From positions 2,294,001 through 2,358,000 of the forward strand of contig NZ_AP024600.1 in NCBI RefSeq assembly GCF_036322585.1: DNA of 64,000 bases, given 5' to 3'. This document shows, one piece after another, positions 1-8,430 of the stretch. The DNA is from Luteolibacter sp. LG18. Lineage in GTDB: Bacteria > Verrucomicrobiota > Verrucomicrobiia > Verrucomicrobiales > Akkermansiaceae. Within the stretch, counting starts at the first letter, position 1. Every line of letters begins with the position of its first letter. Both the position numbers and the translations under genes were made by a program. Under the pieces are notes generated by a model, which was not told the origin of the DNA, did not search any database, and worked only from the letters and a program-made list of their open reading frames with translations.

Positions 1-288
1 CCGCTGCTGGTGGGGGGCGAGCTGGTTGTCGAAGACGATCACATCGCACTCGTGGGCCTTGGCCAGCGCGATGATCTCCGCCGCCTTGCCGGTGCCGCAG
101 ATGTGCCTCTTGTGTTGCTGGCGGCTGCGCACCAGCACGGACTCGACGATGCCGATGCCCAGTGTGGACACCAGTTCCCCGAGCTCTTCCAGCAGCGAAG
201 CCGACTCGTCCTCCTCGCGCGGATCGAAATAAATCCGCACCAGCAGGGCGCGCTCCACCATTTGCGGTTTCTCACGAACCTCGAACAT
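1..288 (-). CDS. hflX: GTPase HflX, N-terminal part (cut by window edge)
   Basis: Ninety-six N-terminal codons are visible, reading off the left edge of the window. The translation begins MFEVREKPQMVERALLV and contains the features of the HflX N-terminal domain: the GTGKAAEI segment and the VIVFDNQLAPHQQR segment, which corresponds to the family's VIVFD-L-P-QQ motif. HflX is a ribosome-associated GTPase that splits stalled or hibernating 70S ribosomes. The GTPase domain itself lies outside the window. The ATG start fits the beginning of the family alignment. The gene is divergent from recJ and shares a 161-bp intergenic region with it. Confidence 0.85.
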   Translation of the reverse strand, partial: MFEVREKPQMVERALLVRIYFDPREEDESASLLEELGELVSTLGIGIVESVLVRSRQQHKRHICGTGKAAEIIALAKAHECDVIVFDNQLAPHQQR

Positions 289-407
289 TCCGGCGGGGGG
301 ATAACACCGGAAGCCCGCCCGTGCGACGGGAAAAAATACGGAGGTCTGTCGCCGGGGTCGCTTGGGTGCTCCGGAAGCCCTGCCGGAGCATCCGGTTCGA
401 ACTTGTC

Positions 408-437
408 TTGAGTGCTTCGCCAAGTTGCGCCTAGATT
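408..437 (+). promoter_or_regulatory. candidate promoter for recJ
   Basis: TTGAGT (408-413) and TAGATT (432-437) are separated by 18 bp, a sigma70-like arrangement with four of six consensus bases in each box. The -10 box ends only 12 bp before the recJ ATG and no Shine-Dalgarno sequence is present, so the transcript would have almost no leader. Placement rests on pattern only. Confidence 0.3.
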
Positions 438-449
438 CCCGTCCACAAG

Positions 450-2141
450 ATGCGACCCTTGCCCAACCGCTGGATTCCTCGGGGCGAACCGTTCCAGGAA
501 GGACGCGGCTCGTCGGGCAGTTTTCCGCCGATTTTAGAGCATCTGATCCTCCAGCGCGGCCTGCCCGGCGGCGCGGACATCGAGGCTTTCCTGAATCCCC
601 GGCTCCGCGATTTGTCCGATCCCTTTCTGATTCCCGGCATGGCCGCGGCGGTCGAACGGCTCCAATTGGCCATCGATCGACGGGAAACGGTCTGCATTTT
701 CGGGGACTATGACGTCGATGGTGTGACCTCGATCACCCTGATGCGGCGCATTTTGCACGCCTATGGAGTGGAGCCCCGCCATTTCATCCCCCACCGCGGG
801 GGCGAGGGCTACGGCCTCAGCGATGCGGCCCTGATTCGCTGCATGGCGGAGGGCCCGAAGCCGGACCTTCTGATTACGGTCGACTGCGGCACGGTCTCGA
901 TCGATGAAATCGCGGGCTTGAAAGCGCAGGGTGTGGATGTGCTGGTGGTGGACCATCACGAGCCCAGCCCGCGCGGCCTGCCCGATTGCGTGGCGGTGGT
1001 GAACCCGAAGTGCGGGAACGATTTCACCTACCTCTGCGCCGCCGGCGTGGTGTTCAAGCTCGGCCACGCGCTGCTGAAATCGCGACCGACCGATCTCGAT
1101 CTAAAGGAGCTGATGGACCTGGTGGCCGTCGCCACCATCGCGGACATCGTGCCGCTGATCGGGGAGAACCGCCTGCTGGTGCGTCACGGCCTCAAGCGCC
1201 TTTCGACCACGCTCAACCCCGGCCTGCGCGCCCTTCAGGAGGTCACCGGCATGAACGGCCACGCCACCTCGATGGACGTCGGCTTCCGGATCGGCCCGCG
1301 CTTGAATGCCGCCGGCCGGATGGACGCGCCGGAGGATGCCCTCGCGACCCTGCTCACCGATTGCCGCCGCCTGGCCTTCGATTTCGCCGAGAAGCTCGAT
1401 CGCTACAACCGCGACCGCCAGCAGTATGAGACCCAGATCCGCCGGGAAGCGCTGGAAATGCTCGATGGCACCTTCGATCCGCAGCGGGACCCGGTGATCG
1501 TGCTCGGCTCGCGCTCTTGGCATCCGGGGGTGGTCGGGATCGTCGCCTCACGCTTGATGCGGCAGTTCCACAAGCCGACCTTCGTGATCGCGATCGACAG
1601 CGATGGCATTGGCAAGGGCTCGGGCCGCAGCATCGACGGGGTCTCGCTGGTGGATGCCATCCGCGAGTGTCAGGACCACCTGATCGCCGGTGGCGGCCAC
1701 GCCATGGCGGCCGGTCTTTCGATCGAGGAAAGCCAGCTCGATGCCTTCCGCCAGCACTTCGCCGAGTATGTCCTGCGGACCACCGACGAGCAGCAGCGCC
1801 AGCCGACGCTGTGCTACGACGCGGAGATCACCTTCGCCCAGCTCTCACTCGATTTCCTCGCCAGCTACGATCTGCTCCAGCCCTTCGGGAATGGCAATCC
1901 ACAGCCGGTGTTCATCAGCCGCGGCGTGAGCCTCAGCCGCCCGCCGGTGCACATGAAGAACAACCACCTGCGCTTCATGCTCCGCCAGGGCTACGCCGAG
2001 CAGGATGCGGTCTACTTCGGCGGCGGGGAAAAACCGCTGCCGGACCCGCCGTGGGACGTCGCCTTCACCATCGACCGGAACACGTTCCGCGGCCGGACCA
2101 CGCTCCAGCTCGTGATCCAGGACGTAAGAGCGGCGGAGTGA
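450..2141 (+). CDS. recJ: single-stranded-DNA-specific exonuclease RecJ
   Basis: RecJ is the 5'-3' single-strand DNA exonuclease of recombination and mismatch repair. The 563-residue protein has the normal family length. It carries the DHH phosphoesterase motifs: GDYDVDG (residues 85-91), a VDCGT metal-site segment near 144-148 and VDHHEP (167-172). The DHHA1 signature GGGHAMAAG lies near residue 415, followed by the C-terminal OB-like region ending in a FRGRTTLQLVIQD-type strand. The ATG start matches the family N-terminus. It is divergent from hflX and ends nine bases from the convergent gene at 2151, with no obvious terminator hairpin between them. All catalytic motifs look intact. Confidence 0.95.
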   Translation: MRPLPNRWIPRGEPFQEGRGSSGSFPPILEHLILQRGLPGGADIEAFLNPRLRDLSDPFLIPGMAAAVERLQLAIDRRETVCIFGDYDVDGVTSITLMRRILHAYGVEPRHFIPHRGGEGYGLSDAALIRCMAEGPKPDLLITVDCGTVSIDEIAGLKAQGVDVLVVDHHEPSPRGLPDCVAVVNPKCGNDFTYLCAAGVVFKLGHALLKSRPTDLDLKELMDLVAVATIADIVPLIGENRLLVRHGLKRLSTTLNPGLRALQEVTGMNGHATSMDVGFRIGPRLNAAGRMDAPEDALATLLTDCRRLAFDFAEKLDRYNRDRQQYETQIRREALEMLDGTFDPQRDPVIVLGSRSWHPGVVGIVASRLMRQFHKPTFVIAIDSDGIGKGSGRSIDGVSLVDAIRECQDHLIAGGGHAMAAGLSIEESQLDAFRQHFAEYVLRTTDEQQRQPTLCYDAEITFAQLSLDFLASYDLLQPFGNGNPQPVFISRGVSLSRPPVHMKNNHLRFMLRQGYAEQDAVYFGGGEKPLPDPPWDVAFTIDRNTFRGRTTLQLVIQDVRAAE

Positions 2142-2150
2142 TTGTGTTCC

Positions 2151-2930
2151 TCACTTGCCGCCCGCCTTGAGGTAGGCCTGCTGCAATTGCTCCTTCTTCG
2201 CTCCGGGAGCGAGTGCGGCTACCCAAGCTCCCGCCGCGTCGGCGTCCTTGGCGATCCAGGCGCGCATCAGCTTGTCGGGGAAGCCAGCGGAGAACGAGCC
2301 GGGGCCACGGGCGTTTTCAAGGCGGTCGTAGTTCCTCGCCACCGCCGCCGGATCGACCTTCAGCCACTCGTTGGTCAGCTCCAGCGAGTGTTGCTGGCGG
2401 TTGCCGGAATCGGGGATGTTGTAGCACCAATCGAGAGCCTGGGGGGCGTTTGTCCGCACCCACACGGCGAGCACCGCGATGATGGCCTCGTTCATCTGCT
2501 GGAGGCCGAGCGGGGTCTTGGCGCGGACGTCCATGGCCCACACCGGATCGATTTCCGCCAGCCGGGTGAAGGCGCGGACGGTTTCCTCCACCGAGGGGAA
2601 GCCCTTGCGGGTGAGCATTTCCACCAGTTGGTCGCCCGAAAGGTCCTCGATCGCCTGATCGAGCACGGATGAGCAACGGTAGGGACTGCCGGTGCTCTGG
2701 CGCAGGCGGACCCGCTCGGACTGATACCACGCGGGCCGCTCACCCTCCGGCTGGCCCATCCGCTCTTCGATGAAGGATCGGAGAGCCGCGGTTTTCCGCA
2801 CCGGGGCTGGGGGAGGGGAGGCCGCCTGTGGGGGAGCGGGGAGTTCCCGCCCAGGCAGGAAACGCGCGCCGGTGAACCCCGCTGCCAGTCCCGCCAGGAT
2901 GGCAGCGATGGGAATCAGGAACCGCTTCAT
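2151..2930 (-). CDS. membrane-anchored companion of the sigma-fusion protein, unknown function
   Basis: This 259-residue protein starts with a single hydrophobic segment (about residues 4-22, after MKRF) that could be a membrane anchor or uncleaved signal. A proline/alanine linker and a helical region follow. The C-terminal half has loose repeats of the form W-x-x-x-DP-x-A-A-x-x-W-x-x-x-L-P-x-G, including VDPAAVARNY and DADAAGAWVAALAPG. The same repeat style fills the C-terminal half of the upstream sigma-fusion protein. The start codon overlaps that gene's stop by four bases (ATGA type), which implies translational coupling and a shared job. I do not recognise a characterised family. A role as envelope sensor or partner of the sigma factor is inference. 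Confidence 0.75.
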   Translation of the reverse strand: MKRFLIPIAAILAGLAAGFTGARFLPGRELPAPPQAASPPPAPVRKTAALRSFIEERMGQPEGERPAWYQSERVRLRQSTGSPYRCSSVLDQAIEDLSGDQLVEMLTRKGFPSVEETVRAFTRLAEIDPVWAMDVRAKTPLGLQQMNEAIIAVLAVWVRTNAPQALDWCYNIPDSGNRQQHSLELTNEWLKVDPAAVARNYDRLENARGPGSFSAGFPDKLMRAWIAKDADAAGAWVAALAPGAKKEQLQQAYLKAGGK

Positions 2931-4873
2931 CGGCCCGCCCCCTCCTTGCGGGCAGGGTTGTGGCTGGCGGCCTCGGCGAGCTCGCGCTTGCGACCGGCGG
3001 GCAGGGTTTCAAGCCACCGCGCCGCACCCTCCGGGTCGCGGGTGAACCAGCGGTTGGCGAATTCCGAGTAGAGTTTCGAGCCGTTGGCGGTTTCCACGAA
3101 GGCATCGTCCACTTGGTTGGCTGCCTCCAGCGCGCCCTTGGGATCGTTCCACTGGATACCCGCCAGCGCTCCCTCGTAGATCCGTTGCCGCTGATCGTCG
3201 TTCGTTGTCATCCCGACGAGGACGGAGAGTTGATCGGGCCGGTTCACCATCATGCCTTCGGAGAATTTCCGGAGGTTCTCCGCGCTCCAATCGGTGCTGA
3301 AGCCGGTCTGCGCCAGATCCTTCATCATCCGGTAGCCGCCGCGGACCCCGGTCCAGCGCAGGGTATCGTTCAGCACGCTTTCGCGGCGCGCGGAATCGGA
3401 GATCGAGGCGGCGTAGCCGAGGGTCTTCAGGCCGCCGACTTCGCCGTAGGTTCTCACCAGTTGCGCCATCAGGTCGTCGCGGAGGGGTGTGTCCGGCACC
3501 TGCAGGATCCAATCGGCCGCCGCGCCGGAATCCTGCACGGCCCACTCCTTGACCACCGAGCTGTAGAGTTCCTTCTGTTTTTCAGGAAAGAGCTCACTCA
3601 GATGCTCCGCGGCGACCGCTGCCTGGGCCGGATCGGTGCCGATTTTCCAGCGCAGCCAATCCCGGCACAGGTCATAGCCGCCGGGTACCTTTTCCTCGTC
3701 CATCCACGCCAAGGCCTCCGCCTCGTCGAGGGTCGCCCAGGTCACGAAGGCTCCCCGCAGCGGCTCCTTGCCGAAGCCCTGGGTCGCCAGTGCCCGCTCG
3801 ACCGCCGCCGGGCCGTCGATTTCCGCCCAACGCGCGAACAGGGAGCGGGCGATGCCGCCGAAGCGTTCCTTGCGGTGCATGCCCGCCAGCGCCTCCAGCA
3901 CCTGCGGCAGTTCGTCGGCGTTCAGGGCGAACATGAGCTTCCGCAGCTCGGCTTCCCGCCAGCGTTCCGGCTCCGGTGCCTCATCGAAGCGGGCGAAGGC
4001 GCTGCGGATGGTTTCCAGATCGAACTTGCCGCTTTCCTTCCGTGGCGAACGTTCGTCGAGGCTGGAGCGGCTGATGGAAGGCGGGGTGGACGCAGCCGCC
4101 CGGTTTGCCGGAGGCCGTTCGATTTCCAGTTTCCAATAGAACGGCGCGATCAGGCCGATCACGAAACATCCCGTGGTGATGGCATTCATGGTGGTGATCC
4201 AGAGGACGGCTGGGCCGCCGGAGCGGCTGGCCTCGGTGAGAGCGGCTTTGGCGAGGGCCGGGGCGGCGGTCCAACCGGGGGCGGTGGCGAATTCCTTGCC
4301 CATCCAAGCCCCGAGCGTGACGGCGGGTACCACCACGCCGCGTTTCCGCAGCAGCGCGGTGAGCTTTTCGAGCGCCCGCGAGCAGCGCTTCCGCGCGGCC
4401 TCGGCGGTGGTCCGCAGGTGTGAGGCGGTTTCCTGGAACGTCCGGCCCTCGATGTAATGCAGGTGCAGCACCTCGCGGTCGTCGCTGGGCAAGGTGTCGA
4501 GGGCCTCGTCCACCTCCTCGTGGAGCCCCATCCACGCGGACGCCTCGCCGCAGGTGTCATAGGCGCGGAGGGTCGCGAGGCCTTTCCTCTCCCGCTGCCG
4601 GGTCCGCCAGACCTTGCGGCATTCGAACACCGTGACGTGGTGCAGCCAGGCGCCGAGCGAGCGGTCATCCGGTAGGTCCGCGCCTTTCCGGGCGAGGATC
4701 GTGAACACGACCTGCGCCACCTCCTCCGCCTCATGGCGATCGCCCAGACGGCGCAGCGCCACCGCCCGGATCATCTCCTGGTGCTTTTCCACCAGGTGCC
4801 GGAACGCCTCGCCGCAGCCGTCACGCGCGAACTTGCCGAGCCATTCCCGCTCGTCTGGTTCTCGATCGCTCAT
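2927..4873 (-). CDS. ECF-type sigma factor fused to a membrane segment and repeat domain
   Basis: A 648-residue protein with three parts. Residues about 20-95 form a sigma region 2 (GDRHEAEEVAQVVFTILARK, then LGAWLHHVTVFECRK). Residues about 120-175 form a sigma region 4 helix-turn-helix (LPSDDREVLHLHYIEGRTFQETA, then AARKRCSRALEKL). A hydrophobic stretch at about 223-246 could cross the membrane. The remaining 370 residues are helical with repeated W-x-x-DP-A-A motifs such as RDPEGAARWLETLPAG. ECF sigma factors normally stop at about 200 residues, so this looks like a sigma factor tethered to the membrane with a possible sensor on the far side, in place of a separate anti-sigma factor (inference). 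It overlaps the downstream companion gene by four bases. Confidence 0.85.
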   Translation of the reverse strand: MSDREPDEREWLGKFARDGCGEAFRHLVEKHQEMIRAVALRRLGDRHEAEEVAQVVFTILARKGADLPDDRSLGAWLHHVTVFECRKVWRTRQRERKGLATLRAYDTCGEASAWMGLHEEVDEALDTLPSDDREVLHLHYIEGRTFQETASHLRTTAEAARKRCSRALEKLTALLRKRGVVVPAVTLGAWMGKEFATAPGWTAAPALAKAALTEASRSGGPAVLWITTMNAITTGCFVIGLIAPFYWKLEIERPPANRAAASTPPSISRSSLDERSPRKESGKFDLETIRSAFARFDEAPEPERWREAELRKLMFALNADELPQVLEALAGMHRKERFGGIARSLFARWAEIDGPAAVERALATQGFGKEPLRGAFVTWATLDEAEALAWMDEEKVPGGYDLCRDWLRWKIGTDPAQAAVAAEHLSELFPEKQKELYSSVVKEWAVQDSGAAADWILQVPDTPLRDDLMAQLVRTYGEVGGLKTLGYAASISDSARRESVLNDTLRWTGVRGGYRMMKDLAQTGFSTDWSAENLRKFSEGMMVNRPDQLSVLVGMTTNDDQRQRIYEGALAGIQWNDPKGALEAANQVDDAFVETANGSKLYSEFANRWFTRDPEGAARWLETLPAGRKRELAEAASHNPARKEGAGR

Positions 4874-4907
4874 TCATCCCCATTGCTCCATTTTCGGGGA
4901 GAAAGCG

Positions 4908-4926
4908 GACAAAAAATTTCGACAAA
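4908..4926. promoter_or_regulatory. GACAAA direct repeat in the divergent sigma-fusion/GNAT region
   Basis: Two copies of GACAAA (4908-4913 and 4921-4926 on the plus strand) lie 13 bp apart, 35-53 bp upstream of the sigma-fusion start. ECF sigma genes often autoregulate, and the spacing places this where an operator or -35 element could sit. No canonical ECF promoter is recognisable, so the assignment is tentative. Confidence 0.2.
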
Positions 4927-4990
4927 GGGACTACCTGGGCGTGCTTGCTGAATTGCCTCTGCCCGAGGACCTCGCTTTCCTTCGGAGACC

Positions 4991-5548
4991 ATGAAACTCG
5001 TCTGGCCCTCTTCCGACCATCTGCCCGGTCACCTCAACGCCTTGGAGCGCGGTTGGTCGCCGGATACGGTGCGCGGCGAGGAGGCGGCGCGGGAGATCCG
5101 TGACAAGATCGCCGCCAATGCCGCGGGATATCTCGCCTCGCTGGTGGACCGGGAGGCGAAGGGCGATCCGGTGAAACTGCCGGACAGCCGGGTGGTGACG
5201 AGATTGCCAGGCTATTACCGCTGGTTGTGGGATGGGGAGTTCTGCGGCTCGATCAATTTCCGCTGGCAGCAGGGAACGCCCGAGCTGCCGCCCACCTGTC
5301 TCGGCCACATCGGCTATTCGGTGGTCCCGTGGAAGCGCCGGAAGGGGTATGCCACCGAGGCGCTGCGGCAGTTGCTCCCCGAAGCGAAAGCCGAGGGGCT
5401 GCCTTACGTGGAGATCACCGCCAACGTCGACAACGTTCCCTCCCAGAAGGTAATCGTGGCGAACGGCGGGGTGCTGGTGGAGCGCGTGCCGAAGCCGCCG
5501 GGCTATCCGCCGGGGGAAATGGTGCGGTTCCGGATTGCGCTGACGTGA
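4991..5548 (+). CDS. GNAT-family N-acetyltransferase
   Basis: A 185-residue GNAT acetyltransferase, expected to move an acetyl group from acetyl-CoA to an amine on an unknown substrate. The central strand GHIGYSVVPWKRRKGYATEAL contains the acetyl-CoA pyrophosphate-binding loop (RRKGYAT). It is followed by the usual I-T-A-N-V-D-N-V-P-S segment seen in RimJ/RimL-like members, where the N-x-x-S pair contacts the cofactor, and by the NGGVLVER strand. A GGAGA sequence about five bases upstream supports the ATG start. It is divergent from the sigma-fusion gene. Nothing nearby points to a substrate. Confidence 0.85.
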   Translation: MKLVWPSSDHLPGHLNALERGWSPDTVRGEEAAREIRDKIAANAAGYLASLVDREAKGDPVKLPDSRVVTRLPGYYRWLWDGEFCGSINFRWQQGTPELPPTCLGHIGYSVVPWKRRKGYATEALRQLLPEAKAEGLPYVEITANVDNVPSQKVIVANGGVLVERVPKPPGYPPGEMVRFRIALT

Positions 5549-5624
5549 AGGGTGGGGGATAGCCGGGGCTTGCGAGCCTGGTCTGGATGCTTGCCCGCAC
5601 GGAAACACCGGGTATCCTCATTCC

Positions 5625-5873
5625 ATGACCCAGGCCGTTGCCCATATTCTGGAGGAGGTCGCACGACTCTCTCCCAGTGAGCGCGCCGAACTCACCGACC
5701 GGATGGTGGAAGGTCTGGTCCGCGATGTTCCTCCCGAAATCGAGAAAGCGCAGATCGCAGAAGTCCGGCGCCGCATCGCTCAGGTCGAATCAGGCGAAGT
5801 GACGCTCGTTCCCGGGGATGAGGCTCTCGCCCGGGTTCGCGCAATGGTGGCTGCCGCTCACAATCCCGGCTGA
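5625..5873 (+). CDS. antitoxin, putative addiction-module component family
   Basis: An 82-residue, mostly helical, acidic protein: an N-terminal LEEVARLSPSERAELTDRMVEGL helix followed by a RRRIAQVESGEVTLVPGDEALARVRAM tail. This is the typical layout of the small addiction-module antitoxins (TIGR02574-like) paired with RelE/ParE toxins, in which the C-terminal E-S-G-E-V-x-x-x-P-G-x-E segment wraps the toxin. Its stop codon overlaps the ATG of the next gene by one base, so the two are translated together. No Shine-Dalgarno sequence is visible. Autoregulation by the toxin-antitoxin complex is expected for the family but no operator is obvious. Confidence 0.85.
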   Translation: MTQAVAHILEEVARLSPSERAELTDRMVEGLVRDVPPEIEKAQIAEVRRRIAQVESGEVTLVPGDEALARVRAMVAAAHNPG

Positions 5874-6184
5874 TGGCATTCACCTGTGGATTCCATCCTG
5901 AAGCGATCGCCGAATATGCGGATGCCGCCGCGTATTATCTCCAGAATGCCTCGGCGGAGATCGCGGAGGATTTCGTGACCGCCGTTGAGTCTGCGGTGGC
6001 AGGTTTTACTGCTGCTCCCGACCGCTGGCGGATCGTGGAAGCGCCGGAAGTGCGGCGATGCGTCCTGAGGCGGTTTCCGTTCGTGATCTACTATCGGGCC
6101 GAACCGCGGGGGGAGCGTGTGACGATCTACGCGGTCATGCATTGCAGCCGGGAGCCGGGCTATTGGCAGCAGCGGCTCGACTGA
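5873..6184 (+). CDS. RelE/ParE-family toxin
   Basis: A 103-residue toxin of the RelE/ParE superfamily. Signs are the N-terminal FHPEAIAEYADAAAYY helix, the PDRWRIVE turn, the RRFPFVIYYR strand that is the most conserved part of the family, and the C-terminal VTIYAVMHCSREPGYW strand. Members either cut ribosome-bound mRNA or inhibit gyrase; the sequence alone does not decide which. It lies directly behind its antitoxin with a one-base overlap. The length is normal and there is no frameshift, so the module is probably active. Confidence 0.88.
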   Translation: MAFTCGFHPEAIAEYADAAAYYLQNASAEIAEDFVTAVESAVAGFTAAPDRWRIVEAPEVRRCVLRRFPFVIYYRAEPRGERVTIYAVMHCSREPGYWQQRLD

Positions 6185-6313
6185 GGGCTTGGGGAGGGGC
6201 TGATCCGGGCTCGGGGTCTTTCCCGCCGTCCTCCGCTCTCCGACGAAAAGGCGGACCAATCAGGCGTTGCATTTTCCCGGTTCACCGGTCATTTCCCCTG
6301 CCTGCCCCACACC

Positions 6314-7984
6314 ATGAGTACCAAGCCCCTGCGCATCGCACTCGGCGCCGACCACGGCGGAGTTGACCTCAAGGACTCCCTTGTCGCCCACCTGAAGGCC
6401 GCCGGCCATGACGTCACCGACCTTGGCACCCACGGTCACGAGTCCGTGGACTACGCCGATTTCGCCAATGCCGTGGCCCGCACCGTGGCCGATGGCACCA
6501 GCGATTACGGCGTGCTCTGCTGCACCTCCGGCATCGGCGTTTCCATCGCCGCGAACCGCCACCGCCACGTCCGTGCCGCCGTCGTCCGCACCGTGGAGGA
6601 GGCCTCCACCACCCGCGAGCACAACGATTCCAACGTCCTCTGCCTCGGCAAGCTGACCGACGCCGCCACCGGGGCCGCGATCGCCGATGCCTTCCTTTCC
6701 ACCGAGTTCGCCGGCGGTCGCCACGAGCGCCGCGTGTGCAAGTCCTCCGGCAGCCGCATCGCCGAGAACGACCCGGAACTCTATGCCGCGATCTTCGCCG
6801 AGGAACGCCGCCAGCGGAACAATATCGAGCTGATCGCGTCCGAGAACTTCGCCTCCCCGGCCGTCATGGAGGCGCAGGGCTCCGTCCTCACCAACAAGTA
6901 TGCCGAAGGTTACCCCGGCAAGCGCTGGTACGGTGGCTGTGAGAACGTCGACGTTGTCGAGCAACTCGCCATCGACCGTGTGAAGAAGCTCTTCGGTGCG
7001 GACCATGCGAACGTCCAGCCGCACTCCGGCTCCCAGGCGAACACCGCCGTCTATTTCTCCGTGCTGAAGCCCGGCGACCGCATCCTGACCATGGACCTGG
7101 CTCACGGCGGCCACCTCACCCACGGCCACAAGGCGAACTTCTCCGGCCGCTTCTACGACGTGATCCACTACGGCGTCAGCGAGAAGGACGAGCACATCGA
7201 CTACGACCAGCTCGAGCGCATGGCCCGCGAAACCAAACCGGCCCTCATCACCGTGGGCGCTTCCGCCTACTCCCGCGTGATCGATTTCGAGCGCATGGGC
7301 AAGCTGGCCCGCGAAGTCGGCGCCTACCTGTTCGTGGACATGGCGCACATCGCCGGTCTCGTCGCCGGCGGCCAGCACCCGAACCCGGTGCCGCACGCCG
7401 ATTTCGTGACCTCCACCACCCACAAGTCCCTGCGCGGCCCCCGCGGCGGCGTGATCCTGTGCAAGGAAGAGTTCGCCAAGAAGATCGACTCCCAGGTGTT
7501 CCCGGGTATCCAGGGCGGCCCGCTGATGCACGTCATCGCCGCGAAGGCGGTGTGCTTCGGTGAAGCCCTCAAGCCGGACTTCCAGGACTACCAGGCGCAG
7601 ATCGTGAAGAATTCCCGCGCCATCGCCGCGCGCCTGACGCACCACGGTTTCCGGATCGTCTCCGGCGGCACCGACAACCACGTTATGCTGGTGGACCTGC
7701 GTCCGAAGGGCCTCAACGGCGCGGACGCCTCCCACGCCCTCGATGAGGCGGGCATCACGGTGAACAAGAACGCCATCCCCTTCGACACCGGCACCCCGAT
7801 GAAGCCCAGCGGCATCCGCGTCGGCACCCCGGCCGTGACCACCCGCGGCATGAAGGAGAAGGACGTCGAGCAGGTCGCCGACTTCATCCACGAGGCGCTG
7901 GAGAACTACAAGGACACCGCGAAGCTCCACGAGATCCGCGAGCGCGTCTTCGCCTTCAACCGCGCCTTCCCGATGCCGGTCTGA
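6314..7984 (+). CDS. glyA: fusion of ribose-5-phosphate isomerase B and serine hydroxymethyltransferase
   Basis: One uninterrupted 556-codon frame joins two enzymes. Residues 1 to about 142 are RpiB (ribose-5-P to ribulose-5-P): GADHGG (11-16), the catalytic cysteine loop [14 protein letters not shown] (69-82), [12 protein letters not shown] (101-112) and the C-terminal GGRHERRV. Residues from about 150 to the end are GlyA (serine plus tetrahydrofolate to glycine plus methylene-THF): [49 protein letters not shown] and the pyridoxal-phosphate lysine K371 in [12 protein letters not shown]. Both parts are near full length, with almost no linker. In most bacteria these are separate genes. The ATG follows a 129-bp gap after the toxin gene, and a strong terminator follows the stop. 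Confidence 0.93.
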   Translation: MSTKPLRIALGADHGGVDLKDSLVAHLKAAGHDVTDLGTHGHESVDYADFANAVARTVADGTSDYGVLCCTSGIGVSIAANRHRHVRAAVVRTVEEASTTREHNDSNVLCLGKLTDAATGAAIADAFLSTEFAGGRHERRVCKSSGSRIAENDPELYAAIFAEERRQRNNIELIASENFASPAVMEAQGSVLTNKYAEGYPGKRWYGGCENVDVVEQLAIDRVKKLFGADHANVQPHSGSQANTAVYFSVLKPGDRILTMDLAHGGHLTHGHKANFSGRFYDVIHYGVSEKDEHIDYDQLERMARETKPALITVGASAYSRVIDFERMGKLAREVGAYLFVDMAHIAGLVAGGQHPNPVPHADFVTSTTHKSLRGPRGGVILCKEEFAKKIDSQVFPGIQGGPLMHVIAAKAVCFGEALKPDFQDYQAQIVKNSRAIAARLTHHGFRIVSGGTDNHVMLVDLRPKGLNGADASHALDEAGITVNKNAIPFDTGTPMKPSGIRVGTPAVTTRGMKEKDVEQVADFIHEALENYKDTAKLHEIRERVFAFNRAFPMPV

Positions 7985-8008
7985 TCCGCGCGTCCAGACC
8001 ACGTTTCC

Positions 8009-8042
8009 AAAAACGGCCGGGGGATCTCCTCCGGCCGTTTTT
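8009..8042. terminator. intrinsic terminator after rpiB-glyA
   Basis: A perfect 12-bp stem (AAAAACGGCCGG at 8009-8020 against CCGGCCGTTTTT at 8031-8042) with a 10-base loop, starting 25 bp after the stop codon. The U-tract on the plus strand makes it a textbook rho-independent terminator, and the A-tract gives the same on the other strand. Confidence 0.92.
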
Positions 8043-8169
8043 CGTTTCAAGTGAACTCAAGGAGTAGGGACATTCTTGTCCCGTTCTTCGTTCCGGTCTC
8101 TCGGCTCCGACGGGTTGCCGCCTTGATTTTTGAAGGGAGTAAGGCAAAATATCGGAGCAAGGAGCTGCC

Positions 8170-8430
8170 ATGACGCATTCCACCATCACCAGCAAAGGCC
8201 AAACCACCCTCCCGGTCCAGATCCGTGAGGCGCTGCATTTGAAGCCGGGAGATCGGATTTCTTATGAAGTCCAAGGAGATGCCGTCATCATCCGTCATCA
8301 GCCTGGGGCGATGGCGGTGTTCGGCGCTCTGAAGCCTCAGCCGGAGCAGACCGGGGTGGACTTCCTGGAAGCCCGGAGGAAATCCCGCGAGGCCTGGGAG
8401 GCGGATTCCGCCAAGGAGGGGCTCCGATGA
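8170..8430 (+). CDS. AbrB/MazE-type antitoxin (SpoVT-AbrB fold)
   Basis: An 86-residue protein with the swapped-hairpin DNA-binding fold at its N-terminus: ITSKGQTTLPVQIREALHLKPGDRISYEVQGDAVII is a full SpoVT-AbrB signature. The C-terminal tail (about residues 50-86) is charged and probably binds the toxin. AAGGAG at 8159-8164, five bases before the ATG, supports the start. It overlaps the following PIN-domain toxin by four bases (ATGA). Such antitoxins repress their own promoter together with the toxin. Confidence 0.9.
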   Translation: MTHSTITSKGQTTLPVQIREALHLKPGDRISYEVQGDAVIIRHQPGAMAVFGALKPQPEQTGVDFLEARRKSREAWEADSAKEGLR

